Below are positions 54,955 through 64,000 of a stretch of 64,000 bases of DNA, in pieces; position 1 is the first letter of the stretch, and every line of letters begins with the position of its first letter. The stretch comes from Anthonomus grandis grandis. Its lineage: Eukaryota; Arthropoda; Insecta; Coleoptera; Curculionidae. The notes below the pieces were generated by a model, which made no database searches, was not told the DNA's origin, and worked only from the letters and a program-made list of their open reading frames with translations. The position numbers and the translations under genes are program-made. Location of the stretch: assembly GCF_022605725.1 (NCBI RefSeq), contig NC_065554.1:8575100-8639099 (forward strand), given 5' to 3'.

Positions 54955-55542
54955 TTAAGACTAAAGGCAGGACAAGTTTAGCTATTATTAATGATTTTAA
55001 AAGATTATGACAAGAAATTAAATGTCAAACTAAATTGGATTATTTGAATTACAAAAAATCATTGAAAATAATATACATAATGATCCTACTACATTCATTC
55101 TACAATTATGCTGCTATGGTCATTTCTGAGAACTATAAACCAGAGTAAATGAGTAAATGCTGGTGTGCCAAGAGAGATGCGCTGGAGCAGTGTGACTTTA
55201 TCTAATAAGGAAAGTATTGCGGATGCCTCTGCGAATTATATTCAATCTGTTTTGGAAGACAATTCCTTTAACCATGGATCTGGTGGGTAATAATGGTTTT
55301 AATCTCCCCGTACCCACGATGATATTTTATCCAGCATTAAAAGTTTAAGCGCCTAAGAAAGCTGCCGGATCTGACACCAGACCATCATATATCTATAAAG
55401 CTTGTGTCTATTTTTTAAATATATATCTGAAGTTCTTATTTAATAGAATATAGGATATCTTTCAGACAGACTAAAATAATCGATTGTTACACCTGTTTTT
55501 GAACATGGTAGGAGAAATTATATAATTGAAGAGCATAACTTC
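54955..55542 (+). pseudogene. LINE RT N-terminal fragment, interrupted by the TIR element
   Basis: Plus-strand pieces: TKLDYLNYKKSLKII, SIADASANYIQSVLEDNSF, DDILSSIKSLSA and KAAGSDTxPSYIYKAC-like text (linker and RT domain 0), then IGYLSDRLKQSIVTPVF-like text with HGRRNYI. It stops at 55544, where a TIR unit begins. RT motifs B and C of similar type appear on the other side of that unit (58200-58735), so the two could be parts of one element. Confidence 0.6.
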
Positions 55543-55705
55543 TAAAGGGTCTAAGTGCCAAATCGCAAGAATGTGCTTTTGCAACGCGACGAAAGATGGC
55601 GCAAGGTCTAAGTCCCAGCATTGCGTTTAAGTTAAAAAGCTCTATGTGCCACCAATCTTGGTCTGTTTATTTAATCATTAAACTTCAGTATAACGTGGCG
55701 CTGCG

Positions 55706-57602
55706 ATGGAAAACAGTAAACATGCTGTGGAAAATGCTGCTGGCAGAAAAAGGCGAAAAAAAAATACGGAAAGTATCCTAAATGAAAGAAAAAGATTGAG
55801 GCTATCTGGAAAGCAATATACAAACTATAAAGGCGTTTTAGTTTCCAAAAGAAAAACACCAACAGAGAACATGGTAAGTTAACCTTAATGGATTATTTAG
55901 AAAACCGGTGTATCTAAATATTTTTTTGTTTGTTTTAGGAATGCAAATGTTGCAAATGTAACGATAATTTAAAATGTAAACTGATCTCGCCTGCAGAAAA
56001 GATGCTCCTGTTTGATGAATTCTGCAAAATGGAATATCATATTAGACAAAGTTCTTACTTATTTGTATATGAAATTTATTTTATTATATTATTTGTATAT
56101 GAAGTTCTTACGTATTTGTATACTTATTTGAATATGAAAATCCTAGGGAAAGTCGCAGGCAATGTACAGTACACCATTCCTGATGGTACTGGTAAGCATG
56201 TCCAAGTTTGTCGTAAAACATTTTCGGATATATTTGCATTGTCCCATAAAAGAGTTCAAGTCTTAGTTGAAAACAAAAAGAAAGGGGACACTGTTTACAA
56301 GGATTGTAGAGGAAAGGAAAATAAGGCACGAAAATATTTTCCGAGCATAAGAGAACAAATTAAAACTTACATAAATTCATTACCAAAAGAAGAAAACCAC
56401 TACAGTAGGACTAAATCTTCTAAGGAATTTCTTAGCGCGGAACTATAAATCGGTTATTTATAGCTTTTAAAAATAAATTTCCTAATACAGTGGCAACATA
56501 CAGATATTCTTAGATGTGTTTAAAAAGGATTTTCCCAACTTACGATTTGGCAGACCAAAATCAGATACATGTTCCACCTGTGACTGTTATCAAAATAAAA
56601 TAAAAGCTGCAACTGATGAAAACTCTAAACAGTCACTTAGTTCTCAGTTAGAGTTTCATCACAGAAAGGCAGAAAAGGCTAAGAGTGAAATGCAGAAAGA
56701 CGAGGTGGAATCACAGAAGCCAAGTAGTGACCACTTAGTTTTATCCATAGATATGAAACAAGTCCTATTTATTCCTACATTAACACATAGCCAGATGTTT
56801 TATAGCCGCCAGCTTTCCTGCTATAATGTCTGTGTTTACATGTCAGACAATGGAAACGCCTATATGTGCTTATGGAATGAGTCAATTTCAGGAAGAGGCG
56901 GTAATGAAGTTGCATCAGCATTGCTCAAAGTATTACGCCGAAATGATTTTCGATTGAAACCAAAACTGACTATTTGGTCTAATAACTGCATTGGACAGAA
57001 CAAAAACCGTATGCTTCTATTTCTTTTTCTTTATCTTATGGCAAATGGTGTCTTTCAAAAAATCGAGCAAAAATTTTTACTTAGCAGACACTCTTTTCTG
57101 CCATGCGATCGCGATTTTGCTCAAATTAAAAAGAGAAAAAAAGTAATGAAAAACTATGTGCCAAGTGATATCGAAAATATGATAAAAAGTGCACGTCATC
57201 AAAATCCATTTACTGTAGTTCCTCTGACAAAAGAGGATTTCAAGGAATTTAATAAAGCCAGTGACACTATGTTAAATACTTCGAAACTTAACATTTCTTC
57301 GGTCTGTTGAATAAGAGTCTCTACATCATGAAAATCCTGGCAAAGTTTTTACTAAAACATCATTTAGTGACTTACAAGAGTGGACAATATGTAATGTTAT
57401 AAAAAAAGGAAAAAAAGTAAAAGATCTGAAAAGTATGCATCTCGAGCAACTAAATTGCAAAAATAAAATATCAAAAGAAAAACTAAAAAATTTAGAAGAT
57501 ATGATGAACTATATTCCTCTTAAACATCTGCCGTTTTACGACAAACTTATAGAGAAGACACATCAAGCTTTGTATATCCAAACGCCTTCTACCAGTACCT
57601 AA
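55706..57602 (+). pseudogene. DUF7869-type transposase-like gene, two exons, nearly complete, few lesions
   Basis: Exon 1 (55706-55873, 56 codons) is basic: RKRRKKNTESILNERKRLRL, then SKRKTPTENM. The intron is 55874-55938 with GTAAGT donor and TTTTAG acceptor, phase 0. Exon 2 opens ECKCCKCNDNLKCKLI, a cysteine cluster. A repeat-like YLFVYEIYF/LFVYEVLTYLYTY stretch seems inserted before KILGKVAGNVQYTI. A stop near 56446 and small frameshifts to 56516 damage one joint. The central part (56516-57310) has SDHLVLSIDMKQVL, KLTIWSNNCIGQNKNRMLL and SRHSFLPCDRDFAQI, plausible RNase H-fold acidic positions with the second Asp replaced by Asn. After another frameshift near 57305, FTKTSFSDLQEW and MMNYIPLKHLPFYDKLI close the protein (about 585 codons). 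Confidence 0.7.
55874..55938 (+). other. Intron of the DUF7869-type gene (65 bp)
   Basis: Donor ATG|GTAAGT, polypyrimidine TTTTTTTGTTTGTTTTAG|GA acceptor. Removing it keeps the frame and joins the basic N-terminus to the ECKCCKC cysteine cluster, which is why I accept it as real. Confidence 0.7.
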
Positions 57603-57671
57603 TGAAGTGACATAGGCAACGAGCTTAGACCCTTTTTGCAAACAGATATTATTGGCACTTAGATACCTTTA

Positions 57672-58075
57672 AGGATGTTTCATTTTGTTTTGTGTTTTGT
57701 TTTTTTAATTTCATGCATTTGCTTTAAGTTTATTTCCATGTTAGTATTTTATATTTTAATACTGTATATACTAACAAAACTAAAATAAAATATATACCTT
57801 AGTGGTTTTATTAAGATTTTAAAGTGTTTTTACCGATTTTCTCAAACTTTAGCTTTTTAGCACAATTGATTATCAGCTTGTAGGCAGGATTTTTGAAAGG
57901 ATTCATATAAATAAATATTATCACACTTGTCTGAGATCTCAGAATTTCAGTATTGATTTCTTCCTAGCAGAGCCATTATTGCAAATATCTGTTTTTTTTT
58001 TGTAAACACGTATCTCACGCAATTATAAATAAATAATAGCTTGATCTAATAAATACTGATTGCGCAAAGGCAATC
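57672..58075. other. AT-rich DNA, nothing assigned
   Basis: T-rich at its start, no frame recognised. If the flanking LINE pieces belong together this would be decayed LINE sequence. Confidence 0.4.
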
Positions 58076-58079
58076 GAAG

Positions 58080-58735
58080 GTTCACCATGGCATTTTGGTG
58101 CGAAAACTGGAGACCGTTAATGCTAATGGCTTTATACTTGTCAAATCGTCAAAGTTAAAAAGTTAAACTTGATAATGCCTTGTCTGATATGTACATATGT
58201 ATATTGCTACAGCGGGAGTACCACTCGGGTAGTAACTTGGGACCACTCTTTTTCCTAACTTCTATCAATAATTTGCCTGGGAGTCCGAGACACTCTACTG
58301 GCTTAATGTTTGCAGATGACTTTATATTGTTTAGACCTGTTCGGACAGTGAACTTCAGAATGATTTAGCTCTGAACTGGTTCAAGAAAAATAACAATTGG
58401 TTGTTAATGGTAAAAAGTGTAGTGTCATTTCTTTTTCTCTAAAGGTTAATGTAATTGTTAGGGATTATTATGTTCACAATTTGGAACTTTAAAGATTTGG
58501 AGGTTGTATTTCAGAAAAACTTTCGACTTAATAATTTAAAGGGCGAGGCCCTAATAGACGGTACAACTTTACAACACTCTTGTAAAACTGCATCTTGAGT
58601 ATGGTGCAAGTGTCTGATCACCAAGTTGCTACAATCACAGCAATAAAATCGAAAAGGTACAGAGGCGGCATATGTATATGAAGGGAAATAGCTCTATGTT
58701 AGAGACATTTGACTTTTCTTCTTTTAATAGGTGGA
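58080..58735 (+). pseudogene. Jockey-like LINE RT, motif B to C-terminus, broken
   Basis: Plus-strand: SGVPLGSNLGPLFFLTSIN-like text (GSNLGPLFFLTSINNLPGS), GLMFADDFILFRPV (motif C, FADD intact), then NWFKKNNNWLLMVKK, GCISEKLST, FTTLVKLHLEYGASVWSPSC-like text and NKIEKVQRRHMYMKGN. Frameshifts separate the pieces. Possibly the downstream half of the LINE at 54955-55542. Confidence 0.65.
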
Positions 58736-58870
58736 AAAATATAAAAGCTGTTTATACATAATAATATACAGTGCATCCGTAGAGTAGCGGATAAATTCAA
58801 TAAAAATGAAATGGACCGTTTTTGAAAAAAATGTGGAAGTGAAAATTTTTCTACGTGGAAATTAAATATA

Positions 58871-59375
58871 CAGGGTGACTCAAAAAAAAAGACGTCATCA
58901 ATATGTTTTTTAAATGGAACCAACCATTTTTTAATGCAGAATCAGAAAGAACGCAATTTTTAACAAAGGATTTGATACAAATGAATAGTGGTTACATAAG
59001 CAATTTTGAACAAAAAATTATGATAAAATGTAAAATTAAAGAAATATCTATCTAAATTAAATGTACAAATTGAGCACCTCTGACAACCTGACAATAACCA
59101 AGGCGATTTAAAAATTCTTTTTGAACGTTGCCAATTATATCTGGAGTAATATTTATAATTTCCTAACGTATTTGTTAACGCTAGTTTAGTGACATACACT
59201 TTACTTTTTAAGTATCCTCATAAAAAGTCATTGAGGAGAGTTAAATCTGGCGATCTGGGTGAGCATTCAATGAACCCTCGTCTACCTATCTAACGATTTG
59301 GAAAAACTTTATCTAGATAATTGCGAACGGGTAAAGCATAGTGTGGCGACACTCCATCGCACCAGTCCTTCACCT
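58871..59375 (-). pseudogene. Mariner end and transposase C-terminal half, minus strand
   Basis: CAGGGTGACTCAAAAAA at 58871 after TA is the terminal repeat. On the minus strand from 59375 downward: VSPHYALPVRNYLDKVFPNR, then IGRRGFIE and SPRSPDLTLLNDFL, GYLKSKVYVTKLALTN (open to 58960), and SEVRGAQFVHLI-like text near 59080. HYAL and SPDL bracket the second and third catalytic positions; the second aspartate of the usual QDGAPPH is preserved in CDGVSPH. The N-terminal half and the other terminal repeat are absent. Confidence 0.65.
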
Positions 59376-59599
59376 CTTTTATTTATTATAAAGAAATTAA
59401 TAATTTAATAGGATTCATAGAATTTAGTTTTAAGCGAATCAATACATATTTCTTTAATGTAAGTCCTTTTTAAGCCCTCTACTCATATGTAAAAAACGAC
59501 TACTACTTCTTTATGACCAAATAGGGAGGGGTTTGGACAACCACATTATGGATATTAAGACTTAGTATTAGACTAGGAATGTAAGTAGCAAATTTACCA

Positions 59600-60420
59600 A
59601 GAAACGCCAACAAGGGATTGGTGTGACTAGGTTGGAATTTGAAATATTGCTGCCAATAATCAAACATCCTAAAAAATCCGCTTCCGAACAAGGGCAGCCT
59701 CCATGTCATATCTTATTAACAAAAATACTGTTTCGAAAATTGAAAAAAAGAATAGGTCTCACCCATACAAGCCCTAATTTATTCATACGTAGACCAGGAG
59801 ATCATGATAGACGCTTTGAATTCTACTGCGATATATAAGGAATGTTAAAAGATATTCTTTTTTCAGATGAAGCAACATTTTCATCAAATCGAACACTCTT
59901 TTTCCAAAATTGGCGTTGGTGGAGTGATACTAATCCAAATAGTAACATCAAAACTGGCGACCATGATGCATTCAAAACAAATGTGTGGTGTTGAATTTAT
60001 CGAAATAAGAACATTTGATCTTTGAATACGAACCGGTATTTACTGTTTTTAGAGAATAAAATAAAAGATTTTTTTGATAACTTTTTGCTGCTTTAACGTC
60101 AACAAATATGGTTTTAACAGGATGGTGCTTCATGCTACAGTAAGTTAGATGTAGTAAGGCAATACTTTGAAAATTATTTTAATGTAAGAGTTATACATGG
60201 GCTTTCAAAACTTTGTTGGCCACCTCGCTCTTCAGATTTGACGTCACTCGATTTTTTTATGGGGTTATTTAAAGCAAAATGTATATTTTTAAGGGCCATT
60301 TATAGATATTGCTCATTTGGAAAGAATCAGAATTTTACTCGGATATGATTAGAAGAGTATTGAAAAACTTTTGTGATAGAATAATTCCCAGTATTGAAAG
60401 ATAAGGCTGATATATTAAGG
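59600..60420 (+). pseudogene. Mariner-type transposase, plus strand, broken
   Basis: Pieces in order: LTKILFRKLKKRIGLTH, RRPGDHDRRFEFYCDI, ILFSDEATFSSNRTLFFQNW (first catalytic Asp), NPNSNIKTGDHDAFKTNVWC, QQIWFQQDGASCYSKLDVVR (second Asp), QYFENYFNVRVIHGLSKLCW and PPRSSDLTSLDFF (third Asp). All three catalytic aspartates are recognisable, but stops and shifts separate them. No terminal repeats seen. It belongs to the same broad family as the transposase at 42484-43089 (both have FSDEA/MDEA..F and PPRSxDLxSLDFF) and is on the strand opposite to its left neighbour. Confidence 0.7.
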
Positions 60421-60424
60421 CATT

Positions 60425-63040
60425 AGCGAATTGACGGAGCTAATAATGCTCGTTAAAATTATTACAACAATTAATTATTATGGTATTCTCCATTCAAATG
60501 CATCCCTAAAGTGTTAATTATTTTGTTTTGTGAATATTTTCTCATTAGTTTTTGCACGGTAAGATTATAATGTTTGTAATAAATAAAAAATATAAATGTT
60601 CGGTATCCCTAGGTAATTTGAGAAAAATTTGTAAGTACCAGGATGTAATTGCATTTTTGAACATCGTTTTTAAATCTGACCAACTACTCTTTATAACAAT
60701 GTTCATTGTCAAAAATAAAGGTACTTTAGATCCTGGATCATGCAGAACTCTTTATAAAGAATAGTCTTTTTTCATAATTCTTTCTAATAATAAAAAAGTT
60801 TCCCATATATGTTGCCCACCTAGTAGACACGTAGTATATATAAAAATATGGGTTTTATTTCTTTCGTTCTGCTTGTTTTTTCACATACAATTTAATACTA
60901 AGAAACTATATATTTTTTTTACCTTCCTGTCAAAGTTAGTTCTCCAAAAGTGCAACTAATTACAATATATCAAATATGGTTATAACATTATTTACTAATG
61001 AATGGTTTACAAGTTGTACGCACAAGATAACATTTTGTTATTATGATATAATTAAGTAAGCGGAACCTTAGTTAGTTAGTTATTTTCAAATGGTACCTAA
61101 TTACAGGTTTTAATTTTGCGATTATATTGAAAATTTTTGAGGTTCAGTTCTTTGGATAATTTGTTGTGTAACACCTAATATTTGTCATTGTTTAAATGTT
61201 TAGCCACACTTTGTACAGGTTTATGGGTAGAAGCAGCTATTACTATTATTTTTATTAGCTGTAGCAATAACTTACATACAAGTAGGAAAATAATAACCAA
61301 ATGAGTAGTAGAGAGCATACCATGGAAAGAAACATGCTGTGTCTAAGCTTGAGACGCAAAGAAAATGCCAGTGCAAAAGTTCGGCAAAGAACTAGAGAAA
61401 TAAATATTATAGAGTGAATACCAAGACTCCAGAACATTTTGCGAGACCAGATATAGAAAGATGTTAATACAGGCTAATACTTTGAAAACTTAATCAAATA
61501 AATAGAAGCGTGAACAAATTAATAAGAAAAAGATCAACGATTATTCTTTATTAATGTGATGCTGGTGACCACTCAGTGAATGAAAACATATAAAATTTAG
61601 CTTTTAAACAACGACGTTTTTATTTTCAATAAAAATGGTTGTTTAATAACTGAAAGTTAAACTTGAAGCTTTAAAGAAAAAAGTATAATTAATATAGGTG
61701 CTGAGCAAATAAAAAACTAATAACAGGCCCGTAAAACTGCTTACCAATCGTTAAAAATACAACAGTCTGAGTGGAATCCAAAGAAAAGATTGTGCATATT
61801 TTGAATTGCTTTATAATATCCTGGATATTATAGGTTGGAGATTCAGCAGACCAGGGCGACAGTCCTGGGCGTAGCCAACCCTTACCAGAAAGGATAAGAA
61901 CCACAACATTAAGCAAAATAATGGACTTTCTAAAAGCAACGGAACTGAACATATGAGAGTAAATCTATGGACACAATAGGACTGCAACAGAGCAGACCGC
62001 AGTGCAGAGAACCAACTGGTACCACCCAGCGGGGAAGTTTTAGTGGGTAATCGTGCACGGAGAACCACGCAAAAGACAAATAATTATTAAAACTAACAGA
62101 CAACAGGGTTTTGCAAAGAGATTTTATTGAAAAGCAAAAAGAAGCTAAAAAGAGATTAGCAGAAACAAAGGCACAAAATTTTAAAAATATTTAAAATGCT
62201 TTTCATGAAGCAGTAGAATTGTTAGTTATTATTGTAGCTCCTCTTGCTCATCTTAAGCATTATATGTATGCACCTGGAGTTTTAGAATAAAATAGCAATA
62301 ATAAGAACATGTTGGCCTCTTTTTTTGGTTGCAGTAATTTACATTCCACACTACCGAAACATACACAATCAAACAAAGAGAACAGTTTGAAAGTGATAAA
62401 GATGCAGATGGCTCACAGATTAAGTAAAAAAGAACAGAATAAATTTAAGTGCATTATGTAAAAGCATGCCAGTTTGAGTATTTTGATGTCAAATTTTAAT
62501 TATATAATAAATAAAGTAAATATTTAATTATAAAATTATGTCTGTTATCATATACCTACCTCAGTTTTTGGATGTTAAAGTAGTGAAAGTTTGTGCTTCC
62601 CTTTTTGCATTAAATTAGAATGTACATATTTAATTGCATTGAGGTTAAGAAATTAAATGTCAAGGGATTTGAAAAAACAACTTTTTTTATTAAAATTTTT
62701 ATTTATTTTTTTTTTAAGTAAATTAGATCCTCTGAATAGAAATGTTTGCATAAAATTTCCAAGATTGTGTCTTATCAAGCCCCTTTAAGACAATGATGCT
62801 TTCGAGTAGTATTCTTCTTATGTTGAGGAAAAATTACTTCTGCCTCTTTTCTCTTTTTTCTCGTCGATTATGAATAAATTTATTTTTATCATTATTTTAC
62901 TTTTTGTTTCCACTATGTTATGAAAGATCATACATGTATACACAATTTTAAGAACAAATTTATAGTTAATGTGTGATGCAGTAAAACTTCTTTATGGACG
63001 CTTGAGTTGAGGAGTAAGGTGGCGAATGGGTTACAAAAGC
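60425..63040. other. No recognised gene
   Basis: AT-rich with one less AT-rich block at 61820-62090 that gives open minus-strand frames (62068-61811 and 61952-61689) of unfamiliar sequence. From 62100 to 62460 a purine-rich plus-strand stretch yields short lysine-rich frames with stops. Neither can be assigned. Confidence 0.4.
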
Positions 63041-63049
63041 ATTACGAAA

Positions 63050-63300
63050 AGTGTGATCGGGCGAGGCGAATGGTAGTTCAAAATGATATATAAATTAGTG
63101 GAGATAGAAAGAGAGAGAGTTGCGGTTCGTATGGTACTGTAGGAGCAAGAGAGAGCCGTGCGCGCGCACATTTTCTTTCCCTCTTCCTCTCATAGCCTGA
63201 ACTCTGGTTTCTGCAGCCAAAGGCATTTTCGACAACAACTTTACCATGACTTAGATAAACTAAAAGTATTGAATCACTGCTCTTCGCTCGGGATTTTTTT
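63050..63300. other. GC-richer block with GAGA tracts and CGCGCGC
   Basis: Contains AGAAAGAGAGAGAG (63107) and GAGCCGTGCGCGCGCACA (63152), then CT-rich and CAG-containing sequence. Overlapping frames on both strands are unfamiliar. GAGA tracts and CpGs fit an insect promoter region, which is inference only. Confidence 0.35.
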
Positions 63301-64000
63301 TTATATGAAATTATTAACCTTGGCAAAAGAGGATAATATAATGGATCACCAAGCAAATACAAGGTGTGTCCATATTATTCACTTTTACTTTTAAATTTGG
63401 GAGAAAACTCTCAACTTACTTGTACAGATTGGAATTTTGTAATACTTTAGATTCTTGACAGCTTGCAGGCCAACCCTTCCGGTTTAGAAAGTCTCTATAA
63501 ATTACTTTAGGTGATAAAATAGGTATGCGCATTCTATCGATAGCCCTTACAACATTTGAAATACTTATTCGATTTTTTTTCAAATCTACTCATGACTTCT
63601 TCTGCTTTAGTATAATGTGGCAATTTTATATATTCTTTATGTCATTCCTTAATAACTGGCTCACAAAATGCGTAGACATTTATGTACGTCCCAAATTGGT
63701 TAGCGATAACCCTGTTGATAATCTTTATAGCACACTTTTTTTTAACAATTAAACTTTAATAAAATTTAATTCTTTTCATAAATATTTTTCCAATCGAAAA
63801 CAGATAAGCCGAAATGATGATTTTCGAATCCGGAAATTACTAATAAAGTCTTCATCAGTGAAAGGCTGCTTCACAATCCGCTCCCACCAGTTATTTCTTT
63901 TCTCCATCAACGTTTCCTTCTATAATTTTTTCTAATTGATCCCTTATTTCTTATGAAGTTTAAAGTGCATTTCATTTTTCCTTTTTATATAGGTGCCTCT
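63301..64000. other. No recognised gene
   Basis: Short frames at 63525-63752 (plus) are hydrophobic and low in complexity, as expected by chance in T-rich DNA. Nothing else identified. Confidence 0.4.

Larger units (their letters stand above)
55545..57669 (+). mobile_element. Candidate DNA transposon carrying a DUF7869-type gene with TIRs
   Basis: Left end AAGGGTCTAAGTGCCAAAT (55545) and right end (complement) AAGGTATCTAAGTGCCAAT (ending 57669) are inverted copies, each next to TA (55543-55544; 57670-57671). A second word of the same kind follows inside each end: AAGGTCTAAGTCCCA at 55603 and, inverted, AAAAAGGGTCTAAG (57624-57637). The gene between (55706-57602) fills the unit with little spare sequence. 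TIRs, subterminal repeats, a TA duplication and a transposase-like protein with possible DDE residues together indicate a mobile unit. I know of no named superfamily that I can attach to it with certainty. Confidence 0.6.

Noticed and set aside
1..64000. CRISPR arrays, operons, Shine-Dalgarno sites, prophage
   Set aside because: Composition, non-LTR and Tc1/mariner elements and the spliceosomal intron show animal nuclear DNA; no prokaryotic feature was seen.
1..64000. tRNA or rRNA genes
   Set aside because: I saw no A/B-box pair or cloverleaf-compatible segment, and no rRNA-like block, though this was a reading and not a model search.

Overview
This 64 kb window is AT-rich, intron-poor, repeat-dense nuclear DNA from an animal, most likely an insect (a beetle-like repeat mix is my inference). 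I see no host gene that I can name. Almost everything that can be recognised is a transposable element in some state of decay: Jockey/CR1-like non-LTR retrotransposons on both strands, an RTE/endonuclease-RT-like pair, one LINE with a restriction-like endonuclease, Penelope-like elements (PLEs), mariner, Tc1, pogo and hAT DNA transposons, inverted-repeat MITEs, a tandem satellite, and two members of a widespread insect transposase-like family that I associate with the label DUF7869.

Layout. 0.2-0.5 kb: a GC-rich island of unknown meaning. 0.66-5.3 kb: a Penelope-like cluster (two tandem copies on the minus strand, GIY-YIG endonuclease, plus an inverted RT fragment), with a mariner element inserted at 1242-3043. 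5.3-7.6 kb: two divergent LINE RT fossils. 11.1-14.2 kb: two plus-strand Jockey-like RT remnants, the first almost open. 15.6-16.3 kb: C-terminal remnant of a DUF7869-type protein. 18.4-19.0 kb: minus-strand RT. 21.1-22.4 kb: Tc1 fossil followed by a tandem repeat of about 218 bp. 24.2-26.5 kb: a near-complete pogo/Tigger element whose protein ends in a PHD-like zinc finger. 27.2-27.6 kb: a long snapback repeat carrying hammerhead-ribozyme-like motifs. 27.9-32.2 kb: one old minus-strand LINE, split by a mariner (28458-29743) and by a second LINE fragment flanked by a perfect 19-bp target duplication (30505-31638). 33.1-35.2 kb: AP-endonuclease remnant and another mariner. 36.1-41.2 kb: LINE fossils and a hAT element with a LINE 3' end inside it. 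41.8-43.35 kb: a mariner with 223-bp inverted repeats that contain internal direct repeats. 47-49 kb: PLE RT fragment and Tc1 derivative. 49.4-54.1 kb: an RLE LINE (minus) abutting a Jockey-like LINE (plus) that holds a 1-kb foldback MITE. 55.5-57.7 kb: a DUF7869-type gene with an intron and terminal inverted repeats, lying inside another RT fossil. 58.9-60.4 kb: two mariner remnants.

The elements have invaded one another repeatedly, so paralogues within the window serve as empty-site controls and several boundaries can be set to the base. The items I consider most worth following are the DUF7869-type unit with TIRs (55545-57669), the IR/DR mariner and the MITE that shares its 110-bp repeat spacing, and the hammerhead-like motif shared by the PLE and the snapback repeat. 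All coordinates of decayed elements are hand-made estimates; no database search was possible.
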